A stretch of DNA of 44,080 nt, taken from assembly GCA_003220935.1 (NCBI GenBank), contig QHTT01000061.1, positions 1-44,080 of the forward strand, given 5' to 3'. Origin of the DNA: Gemmatimonadota bacterium. Its GTDB lineage: Bacteria; Gemmatimonadota; Gemmatimonadetes; Gemmatimonadales; GWC2-71-9. Under the pieces are notes generated by a model. It worked only from the letters and a program-made list of their open reading frames with translations. It did not search any database and was not told the origin of the DNA. Numbering within the stretch: position 1 is the stretch's first letter; each line of letters opens with the position of its first letter. Shown piece after piece: positions 15,206 through 23,853 of the stretch. A program made the position numbers and the translations under genes.

Positions 15206-15861
15206 TTAGCGAGGCTGCTGCGCGAGCAGGGAGCCAAATTCCTGCGCCAGCTTTGGCCCCATGCCCGACTCCTCGTGCTTGAAGAAGATGAACGCGTCCT
15301 GCCACCCCTGCCCCAGCTCCTGGACCGACTTGGCCCACTGCTCGAGAGCCTGCTTCTTGTAGCCCTCGTCGCGCAGCCGCATGTAGCCGAAGTCGGGGGT
15401 GGCGACGAGCGGGGTATGCCCCTCCGCCGTGTCGGCGACGCACAACGCCGCGTTCCCGACCCGCAATGCCTCGTAGACGTCGTCCGCGAACCACGACTCG
15501 TGACGGAACTCCCAGGCGCACCGCAAGTCTGCCGGGAACTGGGTGAGGAGCCGAGCTTGGAGCCGAGCTGGCGCGCCGTCTCGAGAAAGTAGCGTAGCGG
15601 GTCGTCGACGTCTCTGAGCCGGGCGATATGAGTGATGCGCTGCGGCGCCTTGAGCACGAACGTGAAAGCCGCAGGCGTGGCGGCGCCCCAGCCGGCGACG
15701 GTCTTCGCGTTCGGCATCCGGTAGAAGGTATAGTTGATCTCGACCGTCGCGAGTCGCTGGGCGTAGTACTCGAGCATCTGCGACTCGGGAAACTTGGCGG
15801 GATAGAACGTCCCCTTCCACTCGGGGAAGTTGTAGCCCGACGTCCCGACGTGAACCCTCAC
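15206..15861 (-). pseudogene. DUF72 family protein, frameshifted
   Basis: Reading starts at GTG 15861, which overlaps the aldehyde dehydrogenase stop by 4 nt (GTGA). The first part (VRVHVGTSGYNFPEWKGTFYP, INYTFYRMP, FTFVLKAPQRITH, FLETARQLGSKLG) is typical DUF72, a TIM-barrel family of unknown activity. At about 15548 the frame changes, and the remainder (LTQFPADLRCAWEFRHESWF, FIFFKHEE) continues in another frame to 15206. Family members have a stretch of about 20 residues (PVLFQLPP-type) between these parts that is absent here. The join lies in a short direct repeat (gagccgagct twice, at 15548-15557 and 15560-15569), so an out-of-frame deletion is suspected, either biological or an assembly artefact. 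Confidence 0.85.
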
Positions 15862-17222
15862 GCCACCCAGACCGTCTTGATGTTGACGAACTCCTTGAGC
15901 CCGTACTCCGACAGCTCGCGCCCGTAGCCCGAGCGCTTGATGCCCCCGAACGGCAGCCGGGGATCGGACTTCACGAGTCCGTTCACGAAGACCGAGCCCG
16001 CCTCGAGCTCGCGCGCCAGCCGCTCGCCCCGTGCCGAATCCGCGGTCCACACCGAGGCGCCGAGCCCGTAACGGGACGCGCTGGCGACGCGCACTGCCTG
16101 CGACTCATCCTTGACGCGGATCACCGCGGCCACGGGGCCAAACACCTCCTCGTCGAACGCGGGCATGCCCTCCGCCACCGCCGCCAGCACAGTGGGGGCG
16201 TAGTAGAAGCCGGGTCCCTCGGGAAGCGTCCCGCCGAGCACCAGCTGCGCGCCGCGCCGCACGGACGCTTCCACCTGGCGGTGGAGATTGGCGCGCAGGT
16301 CCTGCCGCGCCTGCGGGCCGATCTGGGTGTCTGGCGCCAGCGGATCGCCCATGCGCCGCGTTCGCATCGCGGCGACGAACGCGTCGAGGAACCGGTCCGC
16401 CACCGGCTCCACCACGATGAACCGTTTCGCTGCGATGCAGCTCTGCCCGCTGTTCAGGAGCCGCGCTTCCGCCGCGGTGCGAGCGGCCAGCGCGACGTCG
16501 GCGTCCTCCAGCACGATGAATGGGTCGCTCCCGCCGAGCTCGAGCACCGTCTTCTTCAAGTGCCGTCCGGCCTGCTCGGCCACCTGGCTGCCGGCGCGAT
16601 CCGAGCCTGTGAGCGTCACCGCCCGCACTCGCGGGTCGGCGATGACAGTGGCGGCGGCTTCGTTCGAGAGGATCAACGCCCGGAACAGCCCCTCCGGGAA
16701 GCCCGCCTCCTGGAAGATTGCCTCGATCCCTAGCGCGCAGCGGGTGACGTTGGGCGCGTGCTTCAAGAGCCCCGCGTTCCCCGCCATCAGGGCCGGCGCG
16801 GCGAAGCGAAACACCTGCCAGAACGGGAAATTCCACGGCATGATCGCGAGCACGGGACCGATCGGATCGAAGCGGACGAAGGCCTTCGAGGCATCCGTCT
16901 CGCGAGGTTCGTCGGCGAGAAACCGCTCGGCATGCTCGGCGTAGTAGTCGCACACCCAGGCGCACTTCTCCGCCTCCGCTTCCCCTTGCATCAGCGGCTT
17001 GCCCATCTCGAGGGCCATGGTGCGTGCGTGCTGAGTTTTGCGCTCCCGCAACAGCCGTCCGGCTTCCCGCATCGCCTGCGCGCGCTGCGCGTACGAGCAG
17101 CGCGACCAGCTCTGGTAGGCGGCGAGCGCCTGGTCGAGAACTCGTTCGAGCGCCGCGGGCGTGGTCTCGGCGAAGGTCTCGAGCGTTTCGCCGGTGGTGG
17201 GGTTGATCGAGGCGACGGTCAT
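15858..17222 (-). CDS. sad: Sad/YneI-like aldehyde (succinate-semialdehyde) dehydrogenase
   Basis: The 454-aa NAD(P)-dependent aldehyde dehydrogenase has all key residues: the cofactor segment MPWNFPFWQVFRFAAPALMAGN and LLKHAPNVT, general base Glu228 in LELGGSDPF, and catalytic Cys262 in GQSCIAAKR. The wording LLKHAPNV is typical of the E. coli Sad/YneI subgroup, which oxidises succinate semialdehyde. The exact aldehyde here is inference. A Shine-Dalgarno (aggagc) precedes the ATG. It shares a 4-nt overlap with the DUF72 gene and so forms a two-gene operon. Confidence 0.92.
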   Translation of the reverse strand: MTVASINPTTGETLETFAETTPAALERVLDQALAAYQSWSRCSYAQRAQAMREAGRLLRERKTQHARTMALEMGKPLMQGEAEAEKCAWVCDYYAEHAERFLADEPRETDASKAFVRFDPIGPVLAIMPWNFPFWQVFRFAAPALMAGNAGLLKHAPNVTRCALGIEAIFQEAGFPEGLFRALILSNEAAATVIADPRVRAVTLTGSDRAGSQVAEQAGRHLKKTVLELGGSDPFIVLEDADVALAARTAAEARLLNSGQSCIAAKRFIVVEPVADRFLDAFVAAMRTRRMGDPLAPDTQIGPQARQDLRANLHRQVEASVRRGAQLVLGGTLPEGPGFYYAPTVLAAVAEGMPAFDEEVFGPVAAVIRVKDESQAVRVASASRYGLGASVWTADSARGERLARELEAGSVFVNGLVKSDPRLPFGGIKRSGYGRELSEYGLKEFVNIKTVWVA

Positions 17223-17456
17223 GACGAAAGCGGCTCCTGATCTATCTGATCTAGGTGATGCCCGTCACACAACATTACAGTGTCATTGCGCCGCGCCATC
17301 CCCGAACTGCAACCCCGCTTGGCGTGCGAGCTGCGTCCGACCCGTCCGTCTATCCTCATACCGCTGAGCCACTTGCCACGGGGCTTGGGGATGGGCACGC
17401 GCCTTGCGCTCGATCTGTAGCGTCGCCTCGGCGCGAGGCGGACGCGGAGTGGTTGG
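17223..17456. other. intergenic region, no gene recognised
   Basis: These 234 nt separate the divergent aldehyde dehydrogenase and small plus-strand genes. They contain the relatively AT-rich stretch around 17240-17290, where the promoter of the aldehyde dehydrogenase must lie. No ORF with coding character, RNA structure or clear sigma-70 box was found. Confidence 0.5.
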
Positions 17457-17678
17457 ATGCGAGACCCATGGTTACCCGAGCGTGAGCCCGATAACGACGA
17501 GTGGGACGAGCTGTTTGCCGAGGCCCGAGAGGCGTGGCGCGGCGCGGTCCATCTCGAGCGCGAGTCGTGGCGGGGGAACGATGAGGCCTGGCGCGGCGAA
17601 GAGCATCTCGCCGACTGGCCGGAGCACGCGGCCGGTCCGGAGTACTGGATGTTCAAGGCGATGACCGACCGCGTCTAG
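17457..17678 (+). CDS. small acidic, tryptophan-rich hypothetical protein
   Basis: The 73-aa protein has a high content of Trp, Glu and Asp (MRDPWLPEREPDNDEWDELF...). It carries a twice-repeated AWRGxxHL element (EAWRGAVHLE and EAWRGEEHLA). A GGAG lies 7 nt before the ATG. It ends 33 nt upstream of the TonB-dependent receptor start. No family is recognised. The biased composition and internal repeat suggest a real protein, but a chance ORF in GC-rich DNA cannot be excluded. Confidence 0.45.
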   Translation: MRDPWLPEREPDNDEWDELFAEAREAWRGAVHLERESWRGNDEAWRGEEHLADWPEHAAGPEYWMFKAMTDRV

Positions 17679-17711
17679 GTACGCGTCTTGCCACCGCTGT
17701 CGCCTGCGGAT

Positions 17712-19949
17712 ATGGTGACAGCCATGCACTTCCTCGGCGCCTTGGCGCTGCTGTGCGTCGGGCCGACGTCCCGCGATACCCTCTCCGGTCGCGTCACAGA
17801 CTCCGACGGCGCCCCCGTTCCAGCCGCGACCGTCCTCATCTCCGAGCTGCATCGCGTCGCCACGACCGGCGCCGATGGCGGCTTCGGGCTCGCGGGCCTG
17901 CCGCCCGGAGAATACACGGTCATCGTCCGCCACGTCGGGTTTGCGCCGTTCGCGCGCGAGGTCGCCGTCCGCGGGCCCACGACCCTCACCGTCACGTTGC
18001 GCCGCACGCCGGTGTGGGTCGAACCCGTCACGATCACCGCCACGGGCGCACCCATCGCCGCGCTCGGCTCGCCGCTGTCCACAGCTGCCCTCTCCGCAGA
18101 CGGCCTGCGCCGCGAGCAGAGCGTGTCGCTCGCGCACTCCCTGTCGCGCTTGCCCGGTGTCAACGCGCTCAGCACTGGAGCGCAGATCGGCAAGCCGGTG
18201 ATCCGCGGGCTGGCGGGGGCGCGGGTGCTGGTGCTCGCGAACGGGAACCGCCTCGAGGATTACTCGTGGAGCGATGAAGACGGACCGTCCGTGGATACCC
18301 GCCTCGCCCAGCGCGTGGAGGTGATCCGCGGGCCCGCCAGCGTCCTGTTCGGGTCTGACGCGCTGGGCGGTGTGGTGAACGTGATCCCCGCGGAGCTACC
18401 GGATGCGAACGGCGGCCCCCGCATGATCCGAACGGGGTTCGAAGTCTCGGGCGCGACGAACAACGCCGAAGTGGAAGCGGCTGCCCGGATCGAAGGAGCG
18501 AGCGGTGCATGGGCATGGCGCGCGTTCGGCATCGGGCGCGCAGCCGGAAGCCTGCACACGCCGGCGGGTGAGCTCGACAATACCGGTTTCGGCGCGCTGA
18601 ACGGCGAGGCCGCAGTCGGCCGCCGCGGCGCGGGCGGCAGCACGACGCTCCGGTATACCCGGTACGCCGGCGAGTTCAAGCTGCTCGAAGCGAACGAGCG
18701 GCCGAGCGGCGCGGAGGAGGGCGGACCCGAGCGCAAGCTGTCCGACGATCGCGTCCAGCTGGCGGGTGACTATCGCGTGGGATCGCTGCGCCTCGAGACC
18801 AGGACGCAGTGGCAGCGGCACTCGCTCGTCGAGGTCTCCGACACGGGCACCAGCCCGACGGGGACGCCGCTCGAAGGGACGGCGTTCGATCTGCTGCTCA
18901 ATACGACGTCGCTCGACGTCCTGGCACACCACGGTGCGGGCTCGGCCGTGCGCGGCACCGTCGGCGTGTCGGGGCTGTATCAAACGAACGAAACACGCGG
19001 GCCGATCCCGCTTGTCCCCGACGCCCGCACGCGCTCCGCGGCTGCGTTCGTGTTCGAGCAGGCGACGCGCGGGCGCTGGAGCGTGCTCGCCGGCGGCCGC
19101 GTCGATCTGCGCCGTCTCACCGCCGACAGCAACGCCACGCTCACCCTGGCGCCGCAGCGGCGCGACTACACGGCGTGGTCAGGGGACGCAGGCCTGGTGT
19201 ACCGGCCCGTCGAGACGCTCGCGATCACCGCGAATGTCGGCCGCGCGTGGCGCGCGCCCACGCTGTTCGAGCTGTTCTCGAACGGCCCGCACTTGGGCGA
19301 GGCACGGTACGAGATTGGGGATCCCGGCCTGAAGCGGGAGGCGGGGACGAACGTGGATGTCGCAGTGCGCTGGCAGAGCGCGCGCGTCCGCGCCGAGCTC
19401 GCGGGGTATCGCAACGCGATCGCACACTTCATCTACATCACGCCCACGGGCTCGTTCGTCCATGTCACGCCCGCGGACTCGCTGCGCGTGTACCGATACG
19501 CCGAAGCAGACGCGCGGCTCACGGGCGGCGAGGCATCGCTCGGCATCGATCTCTCCACGCCCCTCTCGCTGCACGGGCGGTTCGACGCGGTGCGCGGAAC
19601 CAACCGCGCGACGGACGCGCCGCTCCCGCTCATTCCGCCCGCCCGGGTGGCCCTGGGCGCGGAGCTGCACGGCAGCGCCTTCCGCTGGGCGGATCGGGCG
19701 CGGCTCGCGATCGACGGCGAGTTCGTGACCCGGCAGACACGGCTCGATTCACTCGACATCCCCACCGCCGGCTATGCCCTCCTTAACGTCGAGGCGGGGC
19801 TCGAGCGGCCGCTGTGGGGCCGGGAGGTCCGGATCGATGTCGCCGTGCGCAACCTCGCGAACACGGCGTACCGCAGCTTCCTGAGCCGCTACAAGGAGTT
19901 CGCACTCGACCCCGGCCGGAACGTTGTGCTGCGCGTATCGCTCGAATAA
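17712..19949 (+). CDS. TonB-dependent outer-membrane receptor
   Basis: The start is uncertain: TTG 17688, ATG 17712 or ATG 17724 all precede a short signal sequence (MHFLGALALLCVGP). An N-terminal carboxypeptidase-regulatory-like beta-sandwich follows (LSGRVTDSDGAPVPAATVLI). The plug domain has LPGVNALSTGAQIGKPVIRGLAG and RVEVIRGPASVLFGSDALGGVVNVI. The rest is a beta-barrel, ending in a strand with NVVLRVSLE. The plug wording resembles the ZnuD-like receptors, but the His-rich loops of zinc receptors are not obvious, so the substrate is open. The protein takes up a scarce ligand using the TonB-ExbBD proton motor; no TonB gene is in the window. The serine hydrolase follows after 31 nt. Confidence 0.92.
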   Translation: MVTAMHFLGALALLCVGPTSRDTLSGRVTDSDGAPVPAATVLISELHRVATTGADGGFGLAGLPPGEYTVIVRHVGFAPFAREVAVRGPTTLTVTLRRTPVWVEPVTITATGAPIAALGSPLSTAALSADGLRREQSVSLAHSLSRLPGVNALSTGAQIGKPVIRGLAGARVLVLANGNRLEDYSWSDEDGPSVDTRLAQRVEVIRGPASVLFGSDALGGVVNVIPAELPDANGGPRMIRTGFEVSGATNNAEVEAAARIEGASGAWAWRAFGIGRAAGSLHTPAGELDNTGFGALNGEAAVGRRGAGGSTTLRYTRYAGEFKLLEANERPSGAEEGGPERKLSDDRVQLAGDYRVGSLRLETRTQWQRHSLVEVSDTGTSPTGTPLEGTAFDLLLNTTSLDVLAHHGAGSAVRGTVGVSGLYQTNETRGPIPLVPDARTRSAAAFVFEQATRGRWSVLAGGRVDLRRLTADSNATLTLAPQRRDYTAWSGDAGLVYRPVETLAITANVGRAWRAPTLFELFSNGPHLGEARYEIGDPGLKREAGTNVDVAVRWQSARVRAELAGYRNAIAHFIYITPTGSFVHVTPADSLRVYRYAEADARLTGGEASLGIDLSTPLSLHGRFDAVRGTNRATDAPLPLIPPARVALGAELHGSAFRWADRARLAIDGEFVTRQTRLDSLDIPTAGYALLNVEAGLERPLWGREVRIDVAVRNLANTAYRSFLSRYKEFALDPGRNVVLRVSLE

Positions 19950-19980
19950 CAGAGGACGCATCCACCTAGGAAGGCCCGTC

Positions 19981-21522
19981 GTGAGAATCTCCCTCGTGAC
20001 TGCGGGGCTCGCGATCGCCGCGTCGGCGGCATCCGCCCAGACCTTTCGCCAGAAGAACTTTGACGCCTACGTGAACCGCGGCCTGGAGCGGCTGCAGATC
20101 CCCGGCGCGGCGGTTGCCGTCGTGAAGGACGGAAAGCTGCTGTTCGCGAAGGGCTACGGCGTCCGCACGCTCGGCGATACCGGCCGCGTCGATGCCCACA
20201 CGCTCTTCCAGATCGCTTCGAACACCAAGGCGTTCACCACCGCGGCGCTCGCGATGCTGGTGGACGAGGGGAAGCTCGCCTGGGACGACCCCGTCACGAA
20301 ATACCTCCCTGACTTCCAGCTGTACGATCCGTACGTCACGCGCGAGTTCACCATCCGCGACCTGGTGACGCACCGCAGCGGGCTCGGGCTCGGCGCCGGG
20401 GACCTCCTGTGGTTTCACTCGAACTACGACCGGGCGGAGATCATCCACCGCATTCGCGCCGCGAAGCCGGCGTCGAGCTTCCGCAGCCGCTACGCCTACG
20501 ACAACGTGCTGTACATCGCCGCTGGAGAGATCGTCGCGGCCGTCAGCGGGAAGAGCTGGGACGACTTCATCACGCAGCGCTTCCTCGCCCCGCTCGGGAT
20601 GACCGAGAGCGGGACGCGCGTGGCGGTCTTGAGCTCGACGCGCAACGTCGCCGCGCCGCACGGGGTCGAGAAGGGCAAGCTGCAGGTCGTGCCGCGCGAT
20701 TCGATCGATAACACCGGGCCGGCTGGCGGCATCGTCTCGAACGTCAGCGACATGGCGAAATGGCTCCTCTGCCGGCTCGACTCGGGTCGCTACGCGGGGG
20801 GCCGGCTGTTCAGCGAGCGCCAGGCGCAGGTGATGTGGTCGGGGCAAACCATCCTGCCGATCGGCGATCCGCCGCCTCCGCTCGCCGCGCTGCGCCCCGA
20901 CTTCTCCGAGTACGGGCTCGGCTGGTTCATGCGCAACTATCGGGGACGCAAGCTCGTGGCCCACACCGGGGGGCTTGCCGGGATGACGTCGCAGGTGATG
21001 CTCGTGCCGAGCGAGCGGCTCGGGCTGGTCATTCTCACCAACGGGGAGTCGTCGCTCATGTCGGCCCTCGCATATCGCCTGCTCGACGCGTTCTTCGGCG
21101 CGCCGCCGACCGACTGGGTCGCCGCATTCGCCCAGGCCGAGCAGCTGGGGCGCGCGGCGGCGGATTCGATCGTGCGCGCCAGAGCAAGCTCGCGCGACTC
21201 GCTCGCCGGACCGTCGCTCCCGCTTGCGCGATACGGCGGGACGTACCGTGACGACCTGTACGGCGACGCCACGATCACCCTCGAGAACGGCCGCCTCGTG
21301 CTGCGGTTCAGTCATTCGCCGGCCTTCGTAGGCGATCTCGAGCATTGGCAGCACGACACGTTCATCGCCCGCTGGCGCACGGCGCACATCGAGGACGCCT
21401 ACATCAGCTTCGCGCTCCGGCCGGACGGTTCGATCGAGCAGTTCAAAATGGAGGCGGTCTCGCCGCTCGCTGATTTCAGCTTTGATTACCAGGACCTCCT
21501 CTTCAAGCCCGTGGCCAAGTAG
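19981..21522 (+). CDS. exported serine hydrolase, class C beta-lactamase fold
   Basis: The start is GTG 19981, with AGGAAGG (19968-19974) 6 nt upstream and a Sec signal peptide (ends ASAASAQ). Active-site motifs of the beta-lactamase/DD-peptidase superfamily are present: Ser80-x-x-Lys83 (SNTK), Tyr173 in YDN, and HTGG at 328-331. The last about 100 residues form a beta-barrel-like DUF3471-type domain. These enzymes act as esterases or D-aminopeptidases rather than true antibiotic-degrading beta-lactamases. It sits 31 nt after the receptor gene and touches the start of pmpA, so all are probably in one operon. Confidence 0.92.
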   Translation: MRISLVTAGLAIAASAASAQTFRQKNFDAYVNRGLERLQIPGAAVAVVKDGKLLFAKGYGVRTLGDTGRVDAHTLFQIASNTKAFTTAALAMLVDEGKLAWDDPVTKYLPDFQLYDPYVTREFTIRDLVTHRSGLGLGAGDLLWFHSNYDRAEIIHRIRAAKPASSFRSRYAYDNVLYIAAGEIVAAVSGKSWDDFITQRFLAPLGMTESGTRVAVLSSTRNVAAPHGVEKGKLQVVPRDSIDNTGPAGGIVSNVSDMAKWLLCRLDSGRYAGGRLFSERQAQVMWSGQTILPIGDPPPPLAALRPDFSEYGLGWFMRNYRGRKLVAHTGGLAGMTSQVMLVPSERLGLVILTNGESSLMSALAYRLLDAFFGAPPTDWVAAFAQAEQLGRAAADSIVRARASSRDSLAGPSLPLARYGGTYRDDLYGDATITLENGRLVLRFSHSPAFVGDLEHWQHDTFIARWRTAHIEDAYISFALRPDGSIEQFKMEAVSPLADFSFDYQDLLFKPVAK

Positions 21523-21536
21523 TGCAGATTTCCGTC

Positions 21537-22103
21537 ATGCTCGAGCTGTTGCACCGCCCCTGGCCATGGTACGTGACCGGGCCGCTCCTAGGGCTCGTCG
21601 CTAGCGGTCTGCTCGTGATCGGCAACAAACAGTTGGGCGTGTCCGGCAATTTCCGCCACCTCTGCGCCGCCGTGTTCCCGCGGAACGTCGCGTTCTTCAA
21701 GTACGACTGGACACGGTCCGGCCTGTGGAACCTGGCGTTCGCGGGCGGCATCGTGGTGGGCGGGTTCATTGGCGGCGCGCTGCTCGCGAGCCACGAGCCC
21801 GTCGCCATTTCGGCCCGAGCTCACGCCGACCTCGCGAGCCTCGGCGTTCACGATTTTACGGGGCTGGTCCCCCGCCAGCTGTTCCACTGGGGCGCGCTGC
21901 TCACCCTCAAGGGTCTGTTGCTCATCGCGGGCGGCGGGTTCCTCATCGGTTTCGGCACGGCGTACGCCGGCGGCTGTACCTCGGGTCACGGGATTACAGG
22001 GCTGGCCGATCTCCAGTTCCCGTCCTTGATCGCCGTGGTCGCGTTCTTCGCGGCCGGGGCGGTGGCGAGCCACTTCCTGCTGCCGCTGCTTCTTTCCAGG
22101 TGA
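21537..22103 (+). CDS. pmpA: YeeE/YedE family transporter, PmpA half
   Basis: The protein has about 188 aa with four hydrophobic segments. It carries the hallmark AGGCTSGHGITGLADL, whose Cys is essential in the thiosulfate transporter family TsuA/YeeE. Half-size PmpA and PmpB proteins together form the equivalent of a full YeeE and are linked to sulfur-compound movement across the inner membrane. An alternative GTG start at 21522 overlaps the serine hydrolase stop. pmpB follows after 4 nt. Confidence 0.9.
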   Translation: MLELLHRPWPWYVTGPLLGLVASGLLVIGNKQLGVSGNFRHLCAAVFPRNVAFFKYDWTRSGLWNLAFAGGIVVGGFIGGALLASHEPVAISARAHADLASLGVHDFTGLVPRQLFHWGALLTLKGLLLIAGGGFLIGFGTAYAGGCTSGHGITGLADLQFPSLIAVVAFFAAGAVASHFLLPLLLSR

Positions 22104-22107
22104 CACG

Positions 22108-22569
22108 GTGACGATCACCGTTCCCGCCACTTCCGTGGCTCGCGCTCGAGAGCGTCTGCTGCCGGCGTATTTCCTGGCCGGCGTGCTGTTCGGAATCGTG
22201 CTGACGAAGGGCGAGCTCGCTTCGTGGTTCCGCATCCAGGAAGCGCTCCGGTTCGACGGCCTGTATCTGTACGAGGTGTTTGCCTCGGCGCTCGCCGTGG
22301 CGATCCCGCTGTTTTGGATGCTCGAGCGGCGCCGCGTCCGCTCCCTGGTCGGCGAGCCAATCGTCATCGCACCCAAAGCGCTGGGTCGCGGGCGTCGCTA
22401 CGCCATCGGGGGTACGATCTTTGGACTCGGCTGGGGCGTCACCGGAGCCTGCCCGGGTCCGTTGTTCGCGCTGCTCGGCGCCGGAGTCGGGGTGATCGCA
22501 GTGATGATCCTCGGCGCTATGGCCGGGACGTGGGTATACGGATACCTGCGGCCGAGGCTGCCGCACTAG
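22108..22569 (+). CDS. pmpB: YeeE/YedE family transporter, PmpB half
   Basis: The 153-aa membrane protein starts at GTG 22108. It has about four transmembrane helices and the second-half signature GLGWGVTGACPGPLFALLG, again with a conserved Cys. It matches the DUF6691/PmpB group and pairs with the preceding PmpA. Sulfur-oxidising partners often found beside it (persulfide dioxygenase, rhodanese, BigR repressor) are absent here. The next gene appears to start inside its 3' end. Confidence 0.9.
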   Translation: MTITVPATSVARARERLLPAYFLAGVLFGIVLTKGELASWFRIQEALRFDGLYLYEVFASALAVAIPLFWMLERRRVRSLVGEPIVIAPKALGRGRRYAIGGTIFGLGWGVTGACPGPLFALLGAGVGVIAVMILGAMAGTWVYGYLRPRLPH

Positions 22570-23825
22570 CCCGGCCCAGGATCGTCGCGGCGGCGCTGGT
22601 ACTGGTCGCCGCCGCGGTGTTGCGTTACTACGAGATCCCGCCGGTCCCCACCTGGCTCTATGTCTTCGCCTGGTATCCGACCCTCCTGATCCTCGACCAG
22701 CTGGTCGTGCTGCTCGGGGGCGAGTCGTTGCTGGCCCAGCCGCGCGCGCTCATCGCCATGCTGTGGTGGTCGGCGGTGATCTGGTTCCTGTTCGAAGCCA
22801 TCAACGTCCGACTGCAAGACTGGTACTACGTGTTCCTCCCGGTGAATCCCGTCGAGCGCTGGGCGGGGATCACGCTGTCGCTCGCGACCGTCGTCCCGGC
22901 CGTGCTGCTCCCCGAACGGGTGCTCGACTGCCTCGGCGTGTGGCGACAGCTGCACTGGCGCCCCATCGCGGTCGGTCCCAAGGAACTCCGGGGCGCCTCC
23001 TGGCTCGGGTGGGCGGCGCTCGTCGCTACACTCGCGTTCCCGCGCTACCTCCATCCCTTCTCCTGGGGCGCGGTGTGGCTCATCGCCGAGCCCGTGCTGT
23101 ATCGGACGGATCCGGAGCGCTCGCTGTTCGCCGACATCGCGGCCGGGAGCTGGGGTCGGATCGCCCGGCTCATGGCGGCCGGGCTGTGCGCCGGCACCCT
23201 GTGGGAGTCGTTCAATGCGGCGGCCCGGGCGAAGTGGATCTACACCGTCCCGTTCCTCGAGCACATGAAGATCTTCGAGATGCCGCCGATCGGATTCCTC
23301 GGCTTTACCTTCTTCGCTCTCGAGGTGTGGTCGCTGTATCACCTGCTCGCGCCGCGGACGCGGCCCCGCACAGTCCTGCCGTCGGTGGCCGTTGCGGCAC
23401 TCGTCCTCGCCGGAATAGACCACTGGACAGTCAGCTCGGTGACGCCGCGGCTCGGCGATCTGCCGGGGATCAGCGACGAGGTGCGGGGCCGGCTGCAAGA
23501 CGCGGGATGGACGGACGTGTTCCGGCTCGCCCGGACCCCCACCGCCGAGCTCGCCTACCGTGCGCGCATCACGCCCGAGGCAGCGCAGGTGGCGCGCCAG
23601 GCCGCGCGCCTCAGCACGCTCCGGGGGATCGGGACACGCCATGCCGCCGCACTCATCGCGGGCGGCATCGCGACCGTGGAAGCTCTGGCTCAGGCGGACC
23701 CCGACTCCGTGTGGCGAGTCGCGCACCACAGCGCGCGGCCGACGCCGGCCGAGGTGCGGGTGTGGATCTGGGCGGCACAACGAGCGGCCGGCGGACCGGT
23801 GAAGCACACCTCGGATCCACCGTGA
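22530..23825 (+). CDS. multi-TM protein with C-terminal helix-hairpin-helix (DUF4332-like) domain
   Basis: The GTG at 22530 (40 nt inside pmpB) is the first start giving a complete first helix; the exact start is uncertain. About eight hydrophobic segments fill residues 12-310 (TWLYVFAWYPTLLILDQL, LWWSAVIWFLFEAI, WLGWAALVATLAF and others). The last about 110 residues are soluble. They contain two helix-hairpin-helix-like units (DLPGISDEVRGRLQDAGWTDVFRLA, LRGIGTRHAAALIAGGIATVEALA), as in DUF4332. Such units usually bind DNA or protein, which is odd on a membrane protein. It may be a partner of the PmpAB transporter. It ends 28 nt from the convergent HAD gene. Confidence 0.75.
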   Translation: MGIRIPAAEAAALARPRIVAAALVLVAAAVLRYYEIPPVPTWLYVFAWYPTLLILDQLVVLLGGESLLAQPRALIAMLWWSAVIWFLFEAINVRLQDWYYVFLPVNPVERWAGITLSLATVVPAVLLPERVLDCLGVWRQLHWRPIAVGPKELRGASWLGWAALVATLAFPRYLHPFSWGAVWLIAEPVLYRTDPERSLFADIAAGSWGRIARLMAAGLCAGTLWESFNAAARAKWIYTVPFLEHMKIFEMPPIGFLGFTFFALEVWSLYHLLAPRTRPRTVLPSVAVAALVLAGIDHWTVSSVTPRLGDLPGISDEVRGRLQDAGWTDVFRLARTPTAELAYRARITPEAAQVARQAARLSTLRGIGTRHAAALIAGGIATVEALAQADPDSVWRVAHHSARPTPAEVRVWIWAAQRAAGGPVKHTSDPP

Positions 23826-23853
23826 CGACCGTCGGTCCGAAGGCGGAGCGAAG

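Noticed and set aside
19966-21387. 473-aa minus-strand ORF
   Set aside because: Mirror frame of the serine hydrolase, which has all active-site motifs.
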